In this document: one piece after another, positions 55,201 to 64,000 of the stretch | How the letters are laid out: each line of letters starts with the position of its first letter | Position numbering within the stretch: the stretch's first letter is position 1 | From: Struthio camelus | Taxonomy: Eukaryota > Chordata > Aves > Struthioniformes > Struthionidae | Length of the DNA stretch: 64,000 nucleotides | NCBI RefSeq assembly: GCF_040807025.1 | Contig: NC_090942.1 | Location: 76,241,987-76,305,986, forward strand | Reading direction: 5' to 3' | The notes under the pieces: model-generated | Seen by the model: only the letters and a program-made list of their open reading frames with translations | Databases searched by the model: none | Told to the model about the DNA's origin: nothing | Made by a program: the position numbers and the translations under genes

Positions 55201-58200
55201 CCAGCAGTGGTAACATTTCAGATTTTTCTTGGACAGGATACATTGCCCTAGCTCCCCACTCCCCCAGGGACCTGAAAGCAGAGTCCCAGGGCAGCCTTTA
55301 TCACAAACTGCTCTACCTTCGGAGTCAACTATTTAGGGCATACGAACCAGCCTGGGAGACCTAGTCACTCAGGAAGCTGGACAACCTGAAAAGGCAGGTA
55401 GCAGGAGGTCCTGGGGAGCATGGCAGCTCACGCGGACAGCTTCGGTGAAGGCTGCAAGTCCATGAGTGAAACGGTCCGCAGACATCTCAGGGAGCTGCCC
55501 AAAAAGTTGGGGCACCCACGCTCGCAGTCAGCCTGGCAGTTTTGGAGCCCAAGCTGCTGGGAAGGCAAGGGAAAGGCAGGGAGGACATTTAACTTGAAAT
55601 CACTATCTTCACACAGAAAATTCTGGTGAGGCAAATCCCTGTTTCAAGATCAGGGCCACTGTCTGGAGACAGCTGTTTGCCCGCTGAAGCTTGGTCAGCA
55701 CCGGGCTGTGGTAACTCCTGCTGGGACACCCCCAGCCGAAATGGTGGGGAGTGCACTGGCCCCATCTTACGTAGCCTCTTCTGGGCAAGATGTGGGGCTG
55801 GCCCTTCAGTGAAGAAGCCTCCATATTTTGCTGTGGTATGTTCATGACATGCCAGTGATTTTCATTCACTGCTGTCACAAAGACTAAAGTATGGTCCATT
55901 AATCTGTATGGGAACTGCCCAACTGGTGCAGGTCTGGACCCCCTGTGCCCCGAAACTTTTGCATTCACTCATGTATACCAGTGCCAAAGTCTGTGCAGCC
56001 AGGGTGCATTTACGAGGTCAGTAAACCAGAGTGGTAGGATTTTACCCAGGGAGAGATGCAGGCATGCATCCAGGCTCCCAGTCCTGGGACACTTAAAACA
56101 GAGCTCATCACTACTGTGAACAGACTATTCTGTAAACTGAAAAGCAAGCTCAAATATAGTGTTGTGCTCACACCTCATGATGCCTGAAGTCAGACTGTAA
56201 ACTCTCCAGGACGAACCCTTTAGCCAGACCCTCAGGCAGCATAAGAGAATATGGCTCTAGTGGAGCGATACTGATATACCCAGTTAGAGCCAGTTTCAGG
56301 TTTCCCACAGGGACAGGTAGAACTGAGTTTTGCCATTCAAAGGATAAGTGGTCAGAGCCAGAAAGGGCCTTGCCACTTGTGCTGCAGGAGGTGAAGATAT
56401 GTAAATGGGACAAAACCTCTGCAGAGCGGAGATGTCTGTTCTTATTGCTGCCAGGGCAGGGAGAGGCGTGGGGGGCAAGGGGAGGCATGGGGGCAGCAGG
56501 AGGCATGGGACAGTGGTTGCTACTCCTTGGTATGGCCAGCCCCAGCCATATTCGTCACCGTTGCCCCATATAAGCCAACCTCTGCTTCAGCACAGCAGCA
56601 TCCAGTCTGGCTTTCTGAGAGTTGCCATGGGCACAGGCAGAAGAAACAGTGGGGCAACACTGTTCCTGCCTCTTCCTTCACCATCCTAGTTTGCTGCCCC
56701 AAGCCTATGTCTAGAACCAGGCTTAATACATTACATATGTAATTATTATTATTATTTTTTTTTTTGCATTTTACAACAACCTGAAAAATATTTCTTTGGT
56801 CTCAGTTTAGGCCATCTAATGTTACCACTATCGTAGAAATGATAATAAATATAGAATAATATATATTCTATATAAATAAATAATAATATAAAAATATTAT
56901 TTATTATAATTATATAATAAATAAATATAGAAAGAAGTAATACATATCTACAGAAGCTTGGTTACCTGTTTCCCCTCCACACATACCACATACACGCCAA
57001 TGCTAGAATTTCACTTTAAGAAAAGGTCACCACAGTCAATATCACAATTCCTATTTTGCTGCAATGTAATTCAGTTTTCTTTCCATTTCATTTTAGGAGA
57101 TTCCCCTGTACCTTCATCAACTTACACATTCAAAATTGGTCAGAAGTGGCTGCTTTTAATCCAGATGAGTTAGTATAAGCTATAGCAGAATTTGTCTAAT
57201 GGCAGTTAGCAGAGTCCAATAGCATTTTACAGCCCTAGGAAATGCACCCCAAAATCTTTGCAAGAACATGAGAAATGCTGGAAGTACTGCTTAGTTATAA
57301 CGTGTACTCAGAGATGGTTCTAAAAATAAAAGAAACTTCTGTTTAATCACAACTGTGGGATTTTCAGGATCACTTTCTGCTGCAGAAGCAGTTAAATAGA
57401 TCCTGACACAGAGTACTAAGGAAGGAAATGTACGTGTTTATTTTGGAGTGTTTGGGTCATTGGATAGAAAGCTTATAGGAAGATGGAAAACACGCAGCAG
57501 TAATTTATTTCTAAAGGGAAGGGGGAGAAAAGTCAAGGAAATTCCCTCACAGTGTGCTTGGAGCCAGATTTTCAGCTAGTGTAAATCTGCAGACTAGGAT
57601 AAACTTATTGGAACCAGTTCATGTCCTGTATCAATAGCAGGCGATACGGCAATGCTGATTCACATTAGCTGGTGATTTGAGCCTCTGGGGAGAGTCCGCA
57701 TTACCAGACTCCTGTTAAATGCCGGTGTACTGCACCAGGGTAAAACTAGGGAGTTGTCCTAGGCTCAGATCCAGCTCTGCTCTGTCTGGGGGCTGTGCAG
57801 CCACATAGCAGCCCCGTCCCCAATAAGGTGTCAATGAGCACAGACCTCTTCCTCTTTTCCCACCACCCTGGTAAATCATCCCTGATTGCATGAAAATAAA
57901 ATTTGAACGTTGCAACAATGATTCAAGTTTGCTTGGCCTTAGTTCCCAACACTCACCAGCTCTGCAGACAGAAAGTGTATTCTTCTTGACCTCCTCAATA
58001 TGTTTGCATTATCAGCTGTTAAATTTTTTATTACACATCACTGAATTTGAAGCATCAAGGCTTTTATGCAGCTTGCCACTACTCTCTCTCTAGGAATTTC
58101 GCAAATAAATCACTGAAATGCACTGCAGATTGTCAAAGAGTCGCTGACATACTCTGCAGTAGAAAGGCGTTGGATAACCTTTTGCACTAAAATGCTATTT

Positions 58201-61200
58201 TAAGTGCTTTCATAAAGAGTGCTATTGTTTGTAGAAAATCTATTGCTCTGGTGAAAGGAATTAATGGCTTGCACATGATGCATCACACCCATGATAAAAT
58301 TCTTCACAGAAAAGTAAAAAATCCTAAGCAGTGACCACGCACACAAAATTGTTAGGGATACTCTGTGGGCTGAAGCTCTCTTCTTTGTCTGGGTATTCAG
58401 ACCTTTCTGAGCTTCCTTTGTGTAACAGAGCACAGATATAAAAAGCGGGGCTAAATGATCCAGCTGCTTTTCTACACCACAGGGTCAGAGCCTTCAGCAA
58501 AGGGTTTCCCCCCTCAAAAGCAGGGACTGAGGAGGGGAAGGGGTGTTGGATATGCCTAGGCAGCTGCCTCTGGGTTTTGTGTGAGCCCTGAGAAAAAAGG
58601 ATACCAAAGCATCCGTTTCTGAGGACGAGGCCATGGTGTTTCTGCAAGGGGGAATTGACTGTGTGCTGTTTATAACCACCCTTGTAGCAATCAGCGAGCG
58701 TCTGTACACTCTTTAAATAGACACATCACCCTAAGGAAATACCCAAGTCAGCACCTCTGTATCCTGCCCTCAGAGAGGAAACCTGACCTGCAAGGCATCA
58801 CAGTCTGCTGCTGCTTGGTGGAGGAGCAGAAATATTTCAGCTGAGGATGGCTGCTGGCTTTTCTTGAAGAGGTAGCTCCATCAGCCCTCACTCTAGTTTT
58901 ATACTGAGGTGCTGCCAGTTACTTTAGAGGCGTTATCCCATAGTTCACAAGTGGCCGTGAGAGAGAGGACTCAAGCCTCAGGGAACAGCTTCCCGAGCAA
59001 AGCAAGAAGGATATGATCAAGTAATTGATTAGTTTATAGAATGCTCCTTTTTTCCCACTAATTGCTATTAAAAACAGAAAATATACTTCCAAATATTTAT
59101 TCCTGGAAAATACTGCTTTTTTATCCGATACTGGTGTTACTGTATGAATCACTTAAAACCAGACAAGACAAATTGCCAGACACTGTATTAAGTAAAATCC
59201 TGCCATGAAGATAGAGGTTTGGTTGATCAGGAGAACACACAAGGCAGTCTTCTCACCTTCTGAATGCCTATAGAAGTTCTGTACTATAGTTTTTTAAACT
59301 GACACGGTACTTGAGGCAGTAATTCTAACAAGATATTCACAGACTTATCCCTAAGAGGTCTTCACAGACAGGCCACACTGAAAAAATGTGTGTTCCAAAA
59401 TATTATGTAAGTACACATATAGAACAGAGAAGAAAAAAAAGCCACTGAAAAGGCGTTGTAATCCATAACATTACACACATCCATTAAATTGCATTTTGCT
59501 ATCTCTCCACAGTCCAGAATTTCACAACTATAAACAAGAAATTGAAGACAGGGATTTGTATGCTAAATTCGTATGCGACATTTTACATCAGAATCTGAAC
59601 TCAAGTAAGGGTACTGAGGTCAAAGAAGCTACTTGGCAATGACCCTACTGTAAGTGAAATCAGAACTAGACCCTAATAATATACTGTATGTCAGAATTTT
59701 GTTAACACCAGACTGAGTGGGGGAAATGAAAATTTCCTAATCGGTTACTTTTATTACTTGTCAGATTTTGTTCAGACTTTCCTGAAAATGCTGCCATTTA
59801 TAAACATACATATTGTGGAGGAAATGCAGTAAATAGGTCAAGTTAGTTTCCCAGGAGATGTGCTGAGGGACCTAAACACCCTCAAAGTTTTTGTAAGACT
59901 TAGGTTGGGAGAATCAGCTTTACAAACACACAGTTTGCCTGTCAAATGTTAATGTAACAGTTCCTTCCATTGTCTTCCTGCCAAAAGGCCCATCTCCATC
60001 CCAAATTTGCCCTTTGAATTGCTGATTCACATGCTGACTTTTCAAAGGCATCTAAGAAACTACTTGCGAACAGCACTTAAATCATGTGGCCCTGTGGCAG
60101 AGAGAATGCGCATAGCCAGAACAGTTACTTGTCAGTGGATCTTCTCTGTATAGGTAGAAGGATGAAAAGTATCGTGGTTAAGGGAGCAGGGTGAGCCACT
60201 CTGGGCTTGATGTGCCATCAATTTCTAAATTGCTGTGTTCTCACTCTGATTCCGCCTGAGATTGAGCATGACAGAGCTGTGGCCAGACGGTACTTCTGGC
60301 CGTGTCTTGAGTCTGTCCAGATGGCAGGCGTTCCTGCTACTCAAGGAGGCAAGATCTTACTTCAGAAAGAGGCCAGGGCTCCTGACTCAGGCAGCTCCCA
60401 CTGAGCTCTGAGTACAGCAGCATCTGGGAGGTATTGCCATCTGCGCACACAAGAGCATGCTCAGGAGTGAGTCCCTGGGGGGTCCAGGAGACAGTATCTG
60501 ACACAAGCGAGGTACTTCAAGTCTACACCTTGCTTCTGTGGGAAGGCTGAGACCTTCCTGGGAGCACGGGGCCCTTGCTCCAGTGGGCAGCAGCATGTTC
60601 ATGCCAGTCTGCAGGAACTGAGCACTGGCAGTGCTGCTGCTAGATTTGAGTCCAAAGGGAGGACACAGGCCTGCCGTGTCTCACATTTGGTGAGCTAGAC
60701 AAGCCCCACAGGCACACTTAAGAATGCCACTTAATGTGCAGTTTGGAGCTTTTTTCCATTTGGATGCAAGTAGTGTTAAAACCATCTGGAGAGCTGAGGG
60801 CCAGGCTAAACTGTCTGCGTAGACATAGCATATGTATTTCTGACATGGACTTCACTGTGTGAGCTTATGCTTTGCCTGGCCTAGCTGGAAGACAGTCTCT
60901 GGTTACGTAACTGCTGTTAAGGAGCAGAGGTTGTGCAGTTTTACAGAGGACATGGTCAAAGAGTTAATTAAGTCCTCAACTGTTTTCTTTTTCTTGTTGG
61001 AACCACATCATGCTTTATTTGGAGGAGCTTTTTCAGCTGTATTGCGGGTACTGTGTGTTTGAAAGCCCTGTTCATAGCAGCTGAGAAGGCACATAGGACG
61101 CATGCTCCTAGGCATGCTGGCAGTACAGGTGTCTCAGGCTCTATACAGCCTTTAAGTTTCCACATCTGCTTAAAAGGGCAAGACATTTCTGGGGGACTAT

Positions 61201-64000
61201 GTACATGTGAGCCTTTGTGGACAGGGAGTGGCTACTCACATTCCCAGGCCAGTTTGAAAGGGACAATCATGATTCATTTGTGTTATCTGTCTCCAGTACG
61301 TCTTGTGTGGGGGTTAGCAGCCCTCTGTAATCAGTAATCCTGTAAGCCAGTGATAGGCATGAGCAATACGACTGCTGTGGCTGGAACCCTGCGCTCGCAG
61401 ATGGAAGCCAGCCTGACCCCTCGCACAGCGCAGAACAAAGCTCACCCAGTCCTTTCTGCAGCCAGCCCATAGCCTGGCTTTGAGCTTTTACACATCTATG
61501 AAAGAGTCACCTGCTAGGGCTACTAAATCTGTCTTCATGCCAAGTACTGCTTTAAGCTTTTGGGTATAAAGGGATAAAGCCGATACCTCTCCGAAGGAGA
61601 CATATTTCTTCCGTTCTTTTCCCAGCATTTGCCACGGAGGTTCACCTGCCACCACTGCTATTACTGCAAGCAACAACTCTTAGAGAGGAGAACAACCTAC
61701 TTCATCACAGAGTATGGATGGAGCAAAGGGAAGAGTGAAAGCCTCCTGATGTGAAAGGCAAGGATAGCAAAAGATCAGAGAAGCATATGAGTTGACAGAT
61801 TTATTTTCTATCTATCAAGACAAAGACATACATAAGCATAGTTCTGCTTTTTTGTGAACGATACCTCATATGCAAGGACTACTGACTTTTGAAGAATTCT
61901 TCTGAAATCCCTGTAGAACATCACTGCTGGTAAAACTTACAAATCTGCTTGAGATCCATGAATGGAAGATGATATAGGACTGCAATGTGTCATTGTACAA
62001 ATGGTGTAATTCACCAAAAATAAGCCCCTGTAGACTGTTGCCCCTGCCCTTACCCTACAATTACAGGGAGGGAGGGACCGTGGAACAGAGGCTTCAGGAC
62101 ACCATGGAATATATTTGGCCTCAAGGCAGTTCTCAGAGCACCTTGACATACATAATTAGTGAGGATGCTGATGTTTATTTAGGGCTTGTGGTTGTGAAAA
62201 ATAGAACAAAGAGATTTCTGGGGGATGGGCAATAATCAAGGCAGTAAAATTTTCTCTCATCTCTTTTGCTTTTTCTCTCATATTTTCCATTATAAAAACA
62301 AACTAAAAACACCCCTATTCATTTAGGTCACTTAACTCGCGCTTTCTTGACAGCTGAAACATGCTATGCAAGGTTATTTTCTTGTATCCTTTTTTGCCTT
62401 CTACTCTCCCATTTCATTCTTGCTGCATCATCTTAAAGTTAGAAGATCTTATGATTTCAAACACTTTTTGAGAGCCTGTAGTCAGACTGACAGGAGGCAG
62501 CAGGGAATGAGCTTAGCCTGCTATTTTTCTCAATAGCTCTGTCTGAGATGAAAACTCCCCCTTGCCACATAGAGTCCTAAATGAAAGAGTAATTTCTGAC
62601 TTGCTTTCACAAATTTTTTGATTTTTTTTCTCCTCTTTAGTCTGCATGTCTTCCTGATACTTCTCCAGCTCCTGCTCATTATGGAACCAGTATCATCCTA
62701 CATCACTCTTACAGTTTTCGCAAGTCTTTCCTTTTGACAGAGAGAAGCTCCTTAGAAGAAGTTCAAATCTAAGTTTCACTGAGCTTTGAGAGAGAAATCA
62801 GTCTAGAATTTTATTTTTCTGGAATGATCAAGTCAATGATTTTCTGGTTTTTTGGTTTGTTTGTCTTTTATTTGTTATTGTTTTTTAATTTGGAGGAAAT
62901 TGTGTTAGAATTAACTTTACTTTTGCAAAATATAAATCCATGTTAGCATCTGAACTTTGTAGCTTTATACAACTTTGTAGCTATTACAGAAATACAGTTC
63001 AGCTGACTTTATCTGAGCCTATTCTGTTCTACAGTTTCTTTGTTTTAAAGAGAAACAAGATAAAGACTGGCTACGTGAGTAATAAACTTATATCAATCAC
63101 ATACATTAACTTTCGGTAATCGGAGAGTAAAATCTTATTCAAAAGTCCGATTGAGCAAGACACTGTTCAAACAAGGACAAACGTAGTTCCTGCCCAGCAA
63201 CACATTAAAGGCAGAAGGGAGAAAGAATCAATTATTGCAGAGGTAGATCTTAACATAAAGCCTAGCAAAGTCAGTGCTGTTTTTCCCATTGACTTCCCTT
63301 GATTTCAGATCATATGTATCTATACACAGACACATGTGCACACATACGTATAGATGCATTCCATCTATATTCATAGATACACACATTTTAGTTAGATGCA
63401 AGTCTTGCAGTTGATAGTATACATGCACAGCAGTGTACACGGTCGTAATGAAACAAGAATCAAGGCTTCACTTGGTAATGAAATGAATAATGACTTTGTT
63501 TAATTGCTGCCACTCTCCTGAAACACATATGTCTAGCTGTTGTGTTATGGCAGAAGCAGGTTTTGAGGAAAGATCTGGCTTGAATGAAAGTAGAGTATTA
63601 GATTGTGGAAATGAGATATTTTTATAGAGAACAACAGGCATCTATTTTCATTCGAGTAAGCTGTTCTATAAAAGGGAGAAGGAATTTTATTATTTGAATT
63701 TTCCATTTTTTAGTGTAAGCTGAGGTACTCAAATCCTACACTGAATGTATAAACTGCAAAGGTTAAACCTAGCAAAGCAGAATTTTAGCAATGTGGGAGC
63801 AGGGTAAGAATGTATCTTTTCTTTAGCAGCATTTCAAGAACTAGTTCTCACAAATTTTCGAAATATTTTGCATGGCATTTAGTGAAGTCACATCAGGACT
63901 CCCTCCTCACCACTTAAAAGCACATTTGAAAAAGACAATGGCATCTCTTTCAAAGCATACTCCTTCACTGGTAAACTTGTGATGAAAACAAGCATGAAAG
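49300..64000. other. Unassigned region upstream of KRAS
   Basis: 14.7 kb read on both strands without finding a splice-bounded exon, RNA gene or mobile element I recognise. In mammals the next gene beyond KRAS is LMNTD1; no lamin-tail exon was seen here. Composition is mostly AT-rich, with a more GC-rich part at about 54-56.7 kb, T/A homopolymers, a G-rich repeated GGCATGGG stretch near 56464-56513 and the AT-palindromic tract at 56818-56940. An unrecognised lncRNA or enhancer could be present. Confidence 0.55.
56818..56940. repeat. AT-rich palindromic low-complexity tract
   Basis: About 120 bp made almost only of A and T, with nested inverted repeats such as TAGAATAATATATATTCTA. It could extrude as a cruciform. 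It lies in the unassigned region upstream of KRAS. Confidence 0.85.

Noticed and set aside
53909-56742. Cluster of ORFs of 60-122 codons on both strands upstream of KRAS
   Set aside because: The region is somewhat GC-richer. Translations show no recognised domain, no matching splice-bounded exons and frequent overlap in opposite frames.
49300-64000. Possible LMNTD1 exons, expected next to KRAS by mammalian synteny
   Set aside because: No segment with a lamin-tail-like translation and plausible splice sites was found; the gene is probably further to the right.

Overview
This window is vertebrate nuclear DNA, almost certainly avian. It carries three recognisable protein-coding genes in the conserved order DNAI7 (CASC1/LAS1, minus strand), ETFRF1 (LYRM5, plus strand), KRAS (minus strand). 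Bird origin is inferred from compact introns (KRAS spans about 27 kb here), very few interspersed repeats, and one diverged CR1-type LINE fragment at about 9.73-10.30 kb. A non-avian reptile cannot be strictly excluded. Every gene is split by GT-AG introns, so long open reading frames are mostly uninformative. The coding exons were found by reading splice-bounded segments and checking that reading phase is continuous from exon to exon.

Layout. Positions 1-18.33 kb hold the 5' half of DNAI7 on the minus strand: ten coding exons giving residues 1 to 358. The first coding exon carries only the ATG and the second is a 21-nt microexon; the rest of the gene lies beyond the left edge. At 18.0-18.85 kb a CpG island works as a shared head-to-head promoter for DNAI7 and ETFRF1. 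It contains an RFX X-box-like site next to the DNAI7 start and an ETS-like site next to the inferred ETFRF1 first exon. ETFRF1 has two coding exons (19476-19838, 86 aa). KRAS runs from a CpG-island promoter at about 48.9 kb to a poly(A) site at about 21.57 kb. All coding exons are present, including both alternative last coding exons: 4A (30942-31065) and 4B (25020-25136). From about 49.3 to 64.0 kb, upstream of KRAS, I recognise no gene, only low-complexity tracts and unassigned sequence.

Biology. DNAI7 is an axonemal dynein-associated protein of motile cilia. ETFRF1 is a mitochondrial LYR-motif protein that regulates electron-transfer flavoprotein. KRAS is the membrane-bound small GTPase of growth-factor signalling. 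Its G domain (residues 1-150) reads as the normal vertebrate sequence with glycines at 12 and 13 and Gln61. The isoform-specific tails differ slightly from the human ones.

I found no undescribed multi-gene system. The most interesting local observations are: a 22-bp unit containing the KRAS exon 4A 5' splice site repeated three times in tandem; an AUG-UAA start-stop uORF eight bases before the ETFRF1 start; the ATG-only exon plus microexon of DNAI7; strong CTCF-like motifs inside KRAS and DNAI7 introns; and duplicated elements in both CpG-island promoters. Comparisons with human genes are from memory, without alignment tools.
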